A stretch of DNA of 64,000 nt from Seonamhaeicola sp. S2-3 (GTDB taxonomy: Bacteria; Bacteroidota; Bacteroidia; Flavobacteriales; Flavobacteriaceae): the NCBI RefSeq assembly GCF_001971785.1, contig NZ_CP019389.1:631001-695000 (forward strand). The letters run 5' to 3'. Positions 28,488 to 38,169 of this stretch are shown piece by piece. Below the pieces are notes generated by a model, which saw nothing but the letters and a program-made list of their open reading frames with translations, did not search any database and was not told where the DNA came from. How positions within the stretch are numbered: the first letter of the stretch is position 1; each line of letters starts with the position of its first letter. Position numbers and translations under genes: made by a program.

Positions 28488-28515
28488 AAAAAAGCCCGCT
28501 TTTAAGCGGACTTTT
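28488..28515 (-). terminator. Terminator after gldN
   Basis: The stem AAAAAGCCCGCTT / AAGCGGACTTTTT has a 2-bp loop and one mismatch. On the minus strand it ends in a run of T residues, closing the gldKLMN transcript. Confidence 0.85.
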
Positions 28516-28533
28516 TATATTATATTAAGTGGA

Positions 28534-29424
28534 TTAGTAGGTCCACATATCTAATTCAAAATCTCTGATTTTATCTTTAATTCTTTCAGATTCTAACAAC
28601 TGCATTAAAGAATTATCAGTTACGTACTCCTTGATTTCACGGTCTCCATAAACATTTTCTTCTTTGTATATTAAGCCGTTAAAACGTCTGGAATTTAAAA
28701 GATGATCAAAAGAATAAGGTTGCGAGCTATTTTGGTTATTAAACGCTTTAGCTTCATGCAATACCTCTCTGGCATCTGGGAAAAATATCCAAAATAAAGG
28801 CACTAAATCTGGGCTATCTGAATCTATAAAGTTAACGTCTGGAGCTACAGGAGCTATGGCTAACAACCTGTATTTCATTTCTGCTTGACGTTTATCAAAA
28901 TACCAAAGACCTTTCATTCGATATTCAACAATATCAGCTGCTGTTATTTCTCTTCTATTTATATACTCTTCTGATACCTGTTCTCCAGCATTTAATTGCT
29001 CAATACCTAGTTCTGTGGTATCAATTTTCACTAATGCTGCTTCAATATCTTTTAAAGTACGTTTTGTTGAAAAGTAAGAATCATCATAGATGTTTTCTAT
29101 TTTCCCGTTTTTAATATTCTTCATAAGAACGTCATATAAACAACGTCTGTCTTTACCTATATTATTGGTATCAATTGGGTAATATAACGGAAAATTAATA
29201 CGCTCATCAAGAACTACTCTTTCCCAAACCATTTTAGCAAACAGAATATCTCTGTCGTCTACATAACCATACTCTAAAGGTTTATCGTTATCTATAGCTT
29301 TTTGTTCTTCTGTTCTTACACCTATTTCTTCTGGGCTTTTGGCATTTAATATATTAGCTTGTGCAAACATATTAGTAGCTGTAAAAACAGTTGCCACGGT
29401 TAATAAAAAACTTCTTAAATTCAT
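28534..29424 (-). CDS. gldN: Gliding motility / type IX secretion protein GldN
   Basis: A 296-aa periplasmic protein with a signal peptide (cut near MFAQA, residue 22). It is the family partner of GldK in the ring complex of the type IX secretion system (PorN in Porphyromonas). Typical segments are YGYVDDRDILFAKMVWERVVLDERINFPLYYP and MWTY at the very end. It is the last gene of gldK-gldL-gldM-gldN, 39 bp after gldM. Confidence 0.95.
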   Translation of the reverse strand: MNLRSFLLTVATVFTATNMFAQANILNAKSPEEIGVRTEEQKAIDNDKPLEYGYVDDRDILFAKMVWERVVLDERINFPLYYPIDTNNIGKDRRCLYDVLMKNIKNGKIENIYDDSYFSTKRTLKDIEAALVKIDTTELGIEQLNAGEQVSEEYINRREITAADIVEYRMKGLWYFDKRQAEMKYRLLAIAPVAPDVNFIDSDSPDLVPLFWIFFPDAREVLHEAKAFNNQNSSQPYSFDHLLNSRRFNGLIYKEENVYGDREIKEYVTDNSLMQLLESERIKDKIRDFELDMWTY

Positions 29425-29463
29425 TTTCTTTACTTTTTATTTATTAGGTAAACACCCAACATT

Positions 29464-31029
29464 TTAGTTTGTAAGCTCAATAAATACTGGTGAAACTTTC
29501 TTTATTTTCACACTAACACCCGTTGCTTTTGCTTGAATGTCGAATATTTGAACTCCAGAACCTCTTTTAGCTTTACGTAAAGCTGCTTTTGCTCTACTAT
29601 CTAATTTATTTCCTTTTACTATAATTGTTGGTTGTCCTGGTACTTTAAATTTAAATTCTGCTACACGTAATGGTAATTCAAAATCAAAGTCATCAAATTT
29701 AGCACCAATGGTAGAGATTTCTAAAGAGTTTCTTTGCATTTTTAACGAACCATCTTCTCCTCTTACGGTACCTGTTGGTTTTGGTAAATCTTTAATTCTA
29801 AATTTAGCGTTATCTGATACTTTTTGACCATCTGGTAACGTACCTGTAACATTAATAGTAACTTCTCTACCTTTAATTTTTGTAGCATCCATTACATATT
29901 TACTACCAGAAACTCTAGATAAACCTTGAGCACTAGCGTGTACCTTATTATCAGAAACACCTGCAAAAGAAATGGTCATAGGGTTTTTAACACCTCTGTA
30001 CACTACATTCATTTTATCTGCAGAAATAGTAGCTGCATTTGGTTTTGGTACTGTAGCAAAAGATTGATTTACTTCAACCTCTACTTCTTCTCCATCTTGA
30101 GCAAAGATTAATTTCCCTTTAATTTTGTGCTCTCCTGGAGAACCAGAATTTACATTTAATTTCACTTTACCGCCTTCTAGAGTAAAATCTTTACCTTCTT
30201 CTAACTTTCTGCCGTCTAAAGATAATTCTACTCTACTAGGTTTAGTAGAAGCATCTGTTCTTCCTAACACAATTTCTCCATCAAACTTTTCACCATTAAA
30301 ATAGGCTGATTTTGATGTTTCCATTAATGTAGAATAGTTTGTCATAGACACCTCACTAGAAAGTGTTCCTGCTAACATTTGAGATAAAACTTCAGATTCT
30401 GTAGTTTTAATATCAGACTGTAATTGAGTCATCTTAGTTAATGATGCCACCAAAGGGAAGCCTTTATAGTGGTAATCTAACCAATCTACTTTTCTGCCAT
30501 CTCTATTAATTTCTGGCTCAGTACTGAATTTTTCTTTTACATCTCTAACTATGTTTTCCATTCCTTTTTTCCCTTCTAACAAGGAAACAACACCTTCTCT
30601 AAAAGTATTTATTTGGTCTAAAAACTCTTGTCCTTCTGGTTTAAGTTTATCTCCTTTAAAAAAGTTTTGATCAAGATAGTCTCCTTTATCCATGATTTCA
30701 TAATCAGTTGGATTGTCTACAGTTGCAGTCATCTTGCTCTTTAGTTCTGCTAAATAGCTATCAAAATTAGAAGCTAATTTATGTAAACTCTCAGCCTCTG
30801 CTTTTAAAGGTTGATATTTTTCTGGTTGTTCTTCGGCCTTAAGGTTTAAACTAGCAACAAAATTATTGTTACGTTCCTCGGCTGCTTGGTTTGACTCCAC
30901 AAGTCTTTCATTCATTAATCCGAAGGCTGAAAGCACTTCTTTAGACATATTTAATGCTAACATAGCAATGAAGATTAAATACATCAGATTAATCATCTTC
31001 TGTCTTGCTGATAAATTATTTCCTGCCAT
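29464..31029 (-). CDS. gldM: Gliding motility / type IX secretion motor protein GldM
   Basis: A 521-aa protein with one N-terminal membrane helix (LMYLIFIAMLALNMSKEVLSAF, about 13-35) and a long periplasmic region of stacked beta-domains. With GldL it forms the proton-driven motor that powers gliding and type IX export. The length matches the family. It lies 47 bp after gldL. Confidence 0.95.
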   Translation of the reverse strand: MAGNNLSARQKMINLMYLIFIAMLALNMSKEVLSAFGLMNERLVESNQAAEERNNNFVASLNLKAEEQPEKYQPLKAEAESLHKLASNFDSYLAELKSKMTATVDNPTDYEIMDKGDYLDQNFFKGDKLKPEGQEFLDQINTFREGVVSLLEGKKGMENIVRDVKEKFSTEPEINRDGRKVDWLDYHYKGFPLVASLTKMTQLQSDIKTTESEVLSQMLAGTLSSEVSMTNYSTLMETSKSAYFNGEKFDGEIVLGRTDASTKPSRVELSLDGRKLEEGKDFTLEGGKVKLNVNSGSPGEHKIKGKLIFAQDGEEVEVEVNQSFATVPKPNAATISADKMNVVYRGVKNPMTISFAGVSDNKVHASAQGLSRVSGSKYVMDATKIKGREVTINVTGTLPDGQKVSDNAKFRIKDLPKPTGTVRGEDGSLKMQRNSLEISTIGAKFDDFDFELPLRVAEFKFKVPGQPTIIVKGNKLDSRAKAALRKAKRGSGVQIFDIQAKATGVSVKIKKVSPVFIELTN

Positions 31030-31076
31030 TTTTAATTAGGTTTTGGTTAATTATTGATAATTTGGGCAACCCCTAA

Positions 31077-31715
31077 TTAATTTTTATTCATTGCAGATAA
31101 CATACCACCATAAACGCCATTTAATGAAGAAAGGTTAGATGCTAATGATTGCATTTGTTCTTTTAATTTAGCTGCATTTTCTACAGACTCTTCGTTAATT
31201 GCTGCTTGTTTGTTAATGCTCTCTAATTGTACTTTATATAAACTATTTAAAGATTCCATTTGAGCCGCTGCTAATGATAATTCTTCACCATACTTCTTAG
31301 AAGCTTCAATAGAATCTACAGTTGATGACATATTTTTAGCTGCACCTTCAAAATTTTTAATGCTTTCTCCTAAACTAGAAATTAATTCACCATCAATTTT
31401 AGCTTCTTTTAATAAGTCATCTAATTTTTTAGACAATAATCCTTGAGGATTTTCTTCTTTTTCTTTTTTGCTTTTTTGCCCGCCAGCTAATTCTGGATAC
31501 ACTAACGACCAATCTAAATCATCATCAACTGGTTCAAATGCAGATAATGCAAAAATAATTGCTTCGGTAACAAGACCTATGGTTAACATAACGTTACCGG
31601 TTAAAAATCCAATTTCGAAGTGTGTAATTTTAAACAATGCTCCAACGATTACAATAGATGCCCCTAATCCGTAGGCCATATTCATGAATCTTTTACTTGT
31701 TTTTGACTGTGCCAT
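31077..31715 (-). CDS. gldL: Gliding motility / type IX secretion motor protein GldL
   Basis: A 212-aa inner membrane protein with two N-terminal helices (about 13-31 and 38-60) that include the conserved Glu in EAIIFALSAFEP. A cytoplasmic coiled-coil tail follows. It forms the motor stator with GldM. It lies 84 bp after gldK. Confidence 0.95.
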   Translation of the reverse strand: MAQSKTSKRFMNMAYGLGASIVIVGALFKITHFEIGFLTGNVMLTIGLVTEAIIFALSAFEPVDDDLDWSLVYPELAGGQKSKKEKEENPQGLLSKKLDDLLKEAKIDGELISSLGESIKNFEGAAKNMSSTVDSIEASKKYGEELSLAAAQMESLNSLYKVQLESINKQAAINEESVENAAKLKEQMQSLASNLSSLNGVYGGMLSAMNKN

Positions 31716-31799
31716 AATTTCTCGGTTTTTAAATTTTAAGTAGGTTATTACTTAAGTAGGTTAATTAATAGTATTAAATTTGATTTGATTAAATAAATG

Positions 31800-33164
31800 T
31801 TATTTACCCCCGTTACTAGTTACTTTTGTCCCCATGTAATCTTGAACGGTTCTGAAACCTATATAACTTCTTGCAGAATCTGCATATTCGTAATCTCTTG
31901 AGCTTACTTGTAAAAAGTAAGCAACATCTTTCCAAGAGCCACCTCTTATAACTTTACGTGTATTATCTTCATCATTAACGTTAGGGTTAATGGTTGATGT
32001 GTATTCATAAGAACCTGGATCATACGAGGCATTTACCCATTCTGAAACGTTTCCTGCCATATTATACAAGTTATAGTCATTTGGCTCGTATGATTTAGCC
32101 TCTACAGTATATAATGCTTGGTCTGCTGCGTAATCTCCTCTTACAGGCTTGAAGTTTGCCATAAAGCAACCTCTGTCACTTTTGGTATATGGACCACCCC
32201 AAGGGTAAGTTGCTGCTTGCAAACCACCTCTTGCTGCGTATTCCCATTCTGCTTCAGAAGGTAATCTAAATCTATTTACTAAAGCAGCTCCTTTAGATTT
32301 TTGGTAAGAGTTTTTCTTAATAGTTCGCCATTCACAGAATGCTTTTGCTTGTTTCCAAGTTACGCCAACTACAGGGTATTCACTATAAGCATCGTGCCAA
32401 AAGTAATCATTATGCATTGGCTCATTGTATGAGTAAGCAAAATCTCTAATCCAAACTGTAGTATCTGGATATACTTCTATTTCTTCTTTTTTAATAACGT
32501 CTTTTCTAGCTATACCTCTATTTCTTGCAGCCTCTTTAATATCCATGTAATTGTATTGAAACTTAAATTTCTTTACATCCCATGTACGCTGTCCATTATA
32601 AGATTCTTCTATAGGTAAATACATAGTATCCATTACTTCGGCATAATACTCATCTATATACTCTGACGTATCAAAGATTAAATCTATGTCTTTATTAATT
32701 TTTCTTCCTTCATAACCTGTAGGTCCCAAACCAGTATAGTTTTCGAACATGTATTTTTCATAAACGGTCATATTAGAGGTATCTGCATCTTTAAATGCAA
32801 ACTCACCAATAGTACCTTCATCTTCTTGTGTTAAACCTACCTCATCGGCAAGAATAGCTAATTTCATCCTAATTATTGAGTCCCTAACCCAATGAACAAA
32901 TTCACGATATTCACTGTTAGTTATTTCTGTAGCATCCATATAAAATGCTCTAACAGTTACTGTTTTTGCAGGCGCATCATGTATACCAGCCAAATCATCG
33001 TCTGCTTTTCCCATAATAAATGCTCCACCAGGAATAAGCTCCATCCCATAAGGCTTTTCTGGGTGCCATTTTTTACCTTTAACACCCACTAGCTCACCTC
33101 TATCTTTAGAGCCACAACTAGCTAGCATTGTTATTACTGCGGTTAATAAAATAAACTTCTTCAT
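31800..33164 (-). CDS. gldK: Gliding motility / type IX secretion lipoprotein GldK
   Basis: A 454-aa outer membrane lipoprotein (lipobox LASC, Cys17) with an FGE-sulfatase-like fold. The fold shows in GMELIPGGAFIMGKADDD near the start, FRLPSEAEWEYAARGG, NMAGNVSEWVNASYD and IRGGSWKD ... IGFRTVQD near the end. It forms the ring with GldN. First of the four gld genes, it starts 163 bp after the arginase-like gene. Confidence 0.95.
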   Translation of the reverse strand: MKKFILLTAVITMLASCGSKDRGELVGVKGKKWHPEKPYGMELIPGGAFIMGKADDDLAGIHDAPAKTVTVRAFYMDATEITNSEYREFVHWVRDSIIRMKLAILADEVGLTQEDEGTIGEFAFKDADTSNMTVYEKYMFENYTGLGPTGYEGRKINKDIDLIFDTSEYIDEYYAEVMDTMYLPIEESYNGQRTWDVKKFKFQYNYMDIKEAARNRGIARKDVIKKEEIEVYPDTTVWIRDFAYSYNEPMHNDYFWHDAYSEYPVVGVTWKQAKAFCEWRTIKKNSYQKSKGAALVNRFRLPSEAEWEYAARGGLQAATYPWGGPYTKSDRGCFMANFKPVRGDYAADQALYTVEAKSYEPNDYNLYNMAGNVSEWVNASYDPGSYEYTSTINPNVNDEDNTRKVIRGGSWKDVAYFLQVSSRDYEYADSARSYIGFRTVQDYMGTKVTSNGGK

Positions 33165-33327
33165 ATCTATAGTAAACTCGAGGTTAATTAATTAAGCTTC
33201 ACTTTTCGTGGCGTAAACATATTTATAATATTCTATAAAAACAACTTTTTCTACAAAAAAATTACATTTCATCGTGAAAAAATAACGTTTCACCGATGAA
33301 ATAATCCCTTTAACCATACTGAATATC

Positions 33328-34494
33328 TTACATGCAATTCTTTCTAAAAGCTTTATACCAGCGGTCTGGCACCTTATTATTACAGGCATCTAGGTAATCT
33401 TGATGCATGCAAGGTAATAACGTATGTCTTTTCAATTTATTATTTACTTCTGATAAAAAAGGGATCTCTATCCACCATCTTCCAGTTTTATTACTTTTAT
33501 AAAATATTAACTCTTCTGACTCTATTAACGTAATAAACTTTTGGTAGTTTCTTTCATCTGAGAAGTCATCATCTTTAACTCTTAGGTTTACGCCTTCAAT
33601 AAAATACCATAACATTTGAGAGATGAGCATAGATGTAATTTCATCATCTTTAGAAGGTTTATATTCATAGATACCAAATGAGGTTACCTTATTACTAATA
33701 CCTGCATATCTTGATATGGCACAAATTTCTTTTCCATCTAAGCCATTAGGTGAATACTTTTGATTTAAACTCACCTCTGCACTTCTAACTGATGATAAAT
33801 CTATAGTTACAATGTTAGCATCTCTTAAAACAGGCTCTACTAGTGATATATTATTAGATACATCTCCTAATCTGTAAGATTCAAAATAAAGATTATCCAT
33901 TAAATCAATCTCTTCTTGTGAGTTGAAATAAGTTTGATATCCTATTGTTGCGTAATTAAAGAGATTATAAGGCTTATCTAAAACAATCTTACCTACAAAG
34001 CTGTTATTTTTAATGGGTTTTGTAGAATCTCCTAAATCGAACTTACTATCTACATTCACTATATTTACCATAGGAATTAGGTTATCATAAGCTCTATAAT
34101 TAGGATATGTTAAATCTTGACTCCCTCCTAATATAATAGGGATAATATTTTTTTTAATTAGTATATTAATGGCTGTTTTTAATGCAAAATAGGTATCTTC
34201 TACACTTTCGCCTTTATTTATATCGCCTAAATCTGCAATGGTAGTAGTCCAAGTACCGGGATAAAGACTGTAAAATGCCTTACGAATTTCATCTAAATTA
34301 AATTCTGCACCTATATAATTTACATCATTTCTATTTTCTAAAACACCTATAATAGCAACAGAAACGTCTTCTAAATCTGGAATGCCATTTTGTTCTGAGT
34401 GAATTTTAATTTTTCTTCCTAGCGCTTGTGCAGATAACAGCTCGTTATGGGCTAAAACTAAATCTGAAACTGGAGATAGAAAGTTAAAATTCAT
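33328..34494 (-). CDS. Arginase-fold protein lacking the metal ligands (annotated as formimidoylglutamase in relatives)
   Basis: A 388-aa ureohydrolase-fold protein. The three Mn-binding motifs of active members are altered. GGDHS has become GGSQD (123-127, His to Gln126). DAHxD has become DSKFD (149-153, His lost). DxDxxDP has become DLSSVRSA (232-239, the second and third Asp replaced by Ser234 and Arg237). It is therefore unlikely to hydrolyse formimidoylglutamate or arginine. The frame is intact. It begins 5 bp after topA and lies just before gldK, which suggests an envelope or secretion role; this is inference. The C-terminal part (RWWIEIPFL ... CMHQDYLDACNNKVPDRWYKAFRK) is extra to the usual fold. 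Confidence 0.75.
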   Translation of the reverse strand: MNFNFLSPVSDLVLAHNELLSAQALGRKIKIHSEQNGIPDLEDVSVAIIGVLENRNDVNYIGAEFNLDEIRKAFYSLYPGTWTTTIADLGDINKGESVEDTYFALKTAINILIKKNIIPIILGGSQDLTYPNYRAYDNLIPMVNIVNVDSKFDLGDSTKPIKNNSFVGKIVLDKPYNLFNYATIGYQTYFNSQEEIDLMDNLYFESYRLGDVSNNISLVEPVLRDANIVTIDLSSVRSAEVSLNQKYSPNGLDGKEICAISRYAGISNKVTSFGIYEYKPSKDDEITSMLISQMLWYFIEGVNLRVKDDDFSDERNYQKFITLIESEELIFYKSNKTGRWWIEIPFLSEVNNKLKRHTLLPCMHQDYLDACNNKVPDRWYKAFRKNCM

Positions 34495-34499
34495 TTATA

Positions 34500-36989
34500 T
34501 TATTTCTTTTTGGTAGTTTTTCGTTTTCTTGTTGTTTTTTTCTTTGGTGCATTGGCTTCAATAATGGCTTTTGCTTCTTCTAAAGTCATTTTAGATACAT
34601 CAACAGTTTTAGCCAACTCTACTTTAATTTTACCTTGTATAACATTATGCCTTCCCCAACGCGCTTTTTCTACTCTAATACCTTCATCTTCCCAATGGTG
34701 AATTAATTTATCTTTTTCTTTTTGAATTTTATCTTCAATTAATTCAACAATATCGGCATCAGATAGGTTATCCCAATCGTACTTTTTATTCACGTTAATG
34801 AACATGTTGTTCCATTTAATAAATGGGCCAAAACGTCCTTTACCTTTTTGCACCGGTAAATCTTTATACATATATATTGGTGCATCTGCTTTTTGTTTTT
34901 CTTTTATTAAAACAATAGCATCATCTAAATCTACACTTAACGGATCTGTTCCTTTTGGTAGTGAAACGTAAGCTTTACCAAATTTAACATAAGGTCCAAA
35001 ACGCCCGTTATTAACCTGAACTTCTTCTCCCTCATAAGTTCCTAATTTTTTTGGAAGCTGAAATAAATCCATTGCTTCTTCAAAAGTAATGGTGGTTAAT
35101 TGTTGGTCTGGGCTTAAACTAGCAAATTGCGGTTTTTCTTCGTCATCTACAGTTCCTATTTGCACCATAGGCCCAAACCTTCCTAAACGTACGCTTACTT
35201 GCCTTCCTGTTTTAGGGTCTGTTCCTAAAATACGCTCTCCAGATTCTCTATCGGCATTTTCTTTTACATCTTCTACTTTAGGATGGAAGGTTTTCCAGAA
35301 TGACTTCATCATTTTTGTCCAATCTTCTTCTCCTTCGGCTATACTATCAAAACTTTCTTCAACTTTAGCTGTAAAATTATAATCTAGTATTTGATCAAAA
35401 TGATTTACCAAAAAGTCTGTTACAATCATCCCAATATCAGTTGGCACCAGCTTTCCTTTGTCAGAGCCCACTTTTTCTGTAAGCGTTTTATCGGTAATAC
35501 TTCCAGCCTTAAGTGTTAGTTGAGCATATTGCCTTTCTTCACCTTCAACAGAACCTTTTTCTACATAATTTCTATTTTGAATAGTTGAAATTGTTGGTGC
35601 GTAAGTTGACGGACGACCAATACCTAACTCTTCTAGTTTTTTAACCAAAGAAGCCTCGGTATATCGTGCTGGTGGACGCGTATAACGCTCTGTTGCTGTA
35701 ATATAATTATTAACAAGTGTTTCACCTGTTTTCATTGCTGGCAACATACCTTCTTGCTCTACATCTTCATCATCTGTTCCTTCTAAATACACTTTTAAAA
35801 ACCCATCAAAAGTAATTACCTCACCACTTGCTGTAAATATTTCGTTATGTGTTGAAGCTTCTATTTTAACATTGGTACGCTCTAATTGGGCTTCACTCAT
35901 TTGCGATGCAATGGCGCGTTTCCAAATTAATTCATATAAGCGTGCTTGGTCTCTATCTATATTAACCGTATGTCTTGAAAAATCTGTTGGCCTAATAGCC
36001 TCATGCGCTTCTTGTGCACCTTTTGATTTTCCAGAGTAATTTCTAGGTTTACTGTAATTAGAGCCATAGGCTTTTTCTATTTCTTCTTGAGCGCCTTGTC
36101 TTGCTTCATCAGATAAATTAGTACTATCTGTTCTCATGTAGGTTATTAAACCAGCTTCATATAGGCGTTGTGCCATAGTCATGGTTTTACTAACAGAGAA
36201 ATATAATTTACGTGATGCTTCTTGTTGTAAAGTAGAAGTGGTAAACGGTGCTGCAGGTAATTTTTTTGCAGGTTTTTTAGTTAAATCTGCTACTTTAAAA
36301 CTTGCCGAAGTATTTTGCTCTAAGAATTTTTTTGCTTCTTCTTTAGAAGGAAAAGTTTTTGGTAATTTAGCTTTAAATGATTGCCCTGTTTCATTAGAAA
36401 ATTCGGCAATAATTCTAAACGAAGCTACTGGTTTAAAGTTTTTGATTTCGCGTTCTTTTTCAACAATTAATCGAACTGAAACCGATTGTACTCTACCTGC
36501 TGATAAGCCCCCTTTTACTTTTCTCCATAAAACGGGAGATAACTCATACCCCACAATTCTATCTAAAACTCTACGTGCTTGTTGCGCGTCTACCAAATCA
36601 TAATCTATACCTCTTGGGTTTTTAATAGCTTTTTGAATTGCAGACTTTGTAATTTCATGAAAAACAATACGCTTTGTTTTTTCTTTATCTAGTTTTAAAG
36701 CTTCGGCTAAATGCCATGCAATAGCTTCTCCTTCGCGGTCTTCATCACTAGCCAACCAAACAGTTTCTGCTTTTTTTGCTAATTCTTTAAGTTTTTTAAC
36801 TACTGCTTTTTTATCTTTTGAAACTTCATATTTTGGTTTAAAGTCTCCCTCTACATCAACCCCCAATTCTTTTGAAGGAAGGTCTGATATGTGCCCAAAA
36901 CTAGACTCTACTTTAAAATCTTTTCCTAAAAATTTTTCAATAGTCTTTGCCTTTGCAGGAGACTCAACAATCACTAAATTCTTCGCCAT
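34500..36989 (-). CDS. topA: DNA topoisomerase I
   Basis: An 829-aa type IA topoisomerase that relaxes negative supercoils. The Toprim domain starts at VIVESPAKAKTIEKFLG and holds SDEDREG (81-87). The catalytic tyrosine is Y284 in LITYMRTDS. The C-terminus has no zinc ribbons. It has several GRFGPxV Toprim-C repeats (about 600-790) and a lysine/arginine-rich tail (KKKTTRKRKTTKKK) for DNA binding. A possible -7 box (TACATTTG) lies 20 bp before the ATG. Confidence 0.97.
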   Translation of the reverse strand: MAKNLVIVESPAKAKTIEKFLGKDFKVESSFGHISDLPSKELGVDVEGDFKPKYEVSKDKKAVVKKLKELAKKAETVWLASDEDREGEAIAWHLAEALKLDKEKTKRIVFHEITKSAIQKAIKNPRGIDYDLVDAQQARRVLDRIVGYELSPVLWRKVKGGLSAGRVQSVSVRLIVEKEREIKNFKPVASFRIIAEFSNETGQSFKAKLPKTFPSKEEAKKFLEQNTSASFKVADLTKKPAKKLPAAPFTTSTLQQEASRKLYFSVSKTMTMAQRLYEAGLITYMRTDSTNLSDEARQGAQEEIEKAYGSNYSKPRNYSGKSKGAQEAHEAIRPTDFSRHTVNIDRDQARLYELIWKRAIASQMSEAQLERTNVKIEASTHNEIFTASGEVITFDGFLKVYLEGTDDEDVEQEGMLPAMKTGETLVNNYITATERYTRPPARYTEASLVKKLEELGIGRPSTYAPTISTIQNRNYVEKGSVEGEERQYAQLTLKAGSITDKTLTEKVGSDKGKLVPTDIGMIVTDFLVNHFDQILDYNFTAKVEESFDSIAEGEEDWTKMMKSFWKTFHPKVEDVKENADRESGERILGTDPKTGRQVSVRLGRFGPMVQIGTVDDEEKPQFASLSPDQQLTTITFEEAMDLFQLPKKLGTYEGEEVQVNNGRFGPYVKFGKAYVSLPKGTDPLSVDLDDAIVLIKEKQKADAPIYMYKDLPVQKGKGRFGPFIKWNNMFINVNKKYDWDNLSDADIVELIEDKIQKEKDKLIHHWEDEGIRVEKARWGRHNVIQGKIKVELAKTVDVSKMTLEEAKAIIEANAPKKKTTRKRKTTKKK

Positions 36990-37008
36990 ACTTCCGTTTT
37001 TGAAGCTA

Positions 37009-37016
37009 CAAATGTA
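37009..37016 (-). promoter_or_regulatory. Possible -7 element for topA
   Basis: TACATTTG on the minus strand fits TAnnTTTG, close to the topA start. The -33 box is not clear. Confidence 0.4.
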
Positions 37017-37073
37017 TATGAAAAAAAGTTTATCTGCTGCATTTTAAAGATTAACTGTAAAATATTTTTTTAA

Positions 37074-37109
37074 AAAAGCCCTTGTTAAACATAGTAAACA
37101 TGGGCTTTT
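37074..37109 (-). terminator. Terminator after the membrane protein gene
   Basis: The stem AAAAGCCC / GGGCTTTT with an additional inner TGTT/AACA pairing is followed on the minus strand by a T-rich run. It separates the gene at 37129 from topA. Confidence 0.75.
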
Positions 37110-37128
37110 AAAAGCATTTTAAAAAGAT

Positions 37129-37911
37129 TTATTCTGCTGAAGTTCCTATTTCTTCAATAGCAGAAGTTTCATCAAAACCTATAACTTCTTTATAAACCAT
37201 ATAAATTGGATGATAAGGAAATGCTGCCGTGAACAAAATACCTATACCACATGATAACAGCCCTACTATTTCAGCTAATAAGCCTGAAACTATCAATAAT
37301 CCAAAAATAAGCAACCACTTTTTATTACCTAGTTTAAAGCTTACTTTTACAATCTCTCCTACGCTTAATTCTGGATTAAACGCAAATACTATTGCAAATA
37401 AAGATAAAGGTACCATTACATATAAAATTGGCAAATAACATAATAAAGCTGCTACAACTCCTATTCCTATAGATATTAGCATTAAAACAAACGTTTTGCT
37501 TAAATATTTTCCTTTAACAAAATAGAAAAAATCTGAAGTTGACACTTGCTCATCATGATCTAACTTTCTCATAATTCTATAAAAACCAGCATTCAACGCT
37601 ACAGAAATAGCCCCTAAAACTAAAACGCCAACAATAACAAATAGAATATAAAGAATAGACATGCCTGCAAAAAGACTATCAAATGCTTGAGTATCTCCAT
37701 AACCACTTTCTTGTTGCGCAATAATTGCTCCTATAAACGGAACGTAAAACACAATAATTAAAGGCAACATTACAATTACCGTAAACAGTTGAAGCAAAAA
37801 TCCTTGGAGCCATGTTTTTTTAAACAACTCTATAGAATTACTAAAAATATTACCAAAATCTAAATCTTTGGCTGTACTTATCTTTTCAATTAAAACGTTA
37901 AAGGAATTCAT
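37129..37911 (-). CDS. Multi-pass membrane protein of unknown function
   Basis: A 260-aa protein with about six hydrophobic segments (for example 40-62, 88-110, 135-160, 160-180, 200-225). The layout resembles the helical membrane domains of DUF975-type proteins. No catalytic motif is visible. It begins with a short soluble head (MNSFNVLIEKISTAKDLDFG). I cannot assign a function. It has its own terminator and is divergent from miaB. Confidence 0.7.
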   Translation of the reverse strand: MNSFNVLIEKISTAKDLDFGNIFSNSIELFKKTWLQGFLLQLFTVIVMLPLIIVFYVPFIGAIIAQQESGYGDTQAFDSLFAGMSILYILFVIVGVLVLGAISVALNAGFYRIMRKLDHDEQVSTSDFFYFVKGKYLSKTFVLMLISIGIGVVAALLCYLPILYVMVPLSLFAIVFAFNPELSVGEIVKVSFKLGNKKWLLIFGLLIVSGLLAEIVGLLSCGIGILFTAAFPYHPIYMVYKEVIGFDETSAIEEIGTSAE

Positions 37912-38101
37912 TATAAATTATATTTGGTTAGTTAATGAGTTAAATTTTCACACAATAAAAGTAATTGTTTTTTACAATTTGTTACTAATTGAAACAAAAA
38001 AACTATTTATAAACAGATTTTCCTTATGGTTTATTTTCTTTTTAACAGTTCTATCCCTAAAAATCATTACAAAAATTTAACTAAAAATTAGAATATGCCA
38101 C

Positions 38102-38134
38102 TTTGTCAGAAAACCTAAATTAATTGTATCTTTG
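38102..38134 (+). promoter_or_regulatory. Bacteroidota-type promoter of miaB
   Basis: TTTG (38102-38105) is followed after 21 bp by TATCTTTG (38127-38134), an exact match to TAnnTTTG. It lies 35 bp before the miaB start. Confidence 0.65.
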
Positions 38135-38169
38135 CACACTTATTGACCATAAATTGGTTCTAACATACT

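Noticed and set aside
33192-33389. Short open frame between gldK and the arginase-like gene (minus strand)
   Set aside because: It overlaps the 3' end of the arginase-like gene in another phase, has no family resemblance and no plausible ribosome-binding context.
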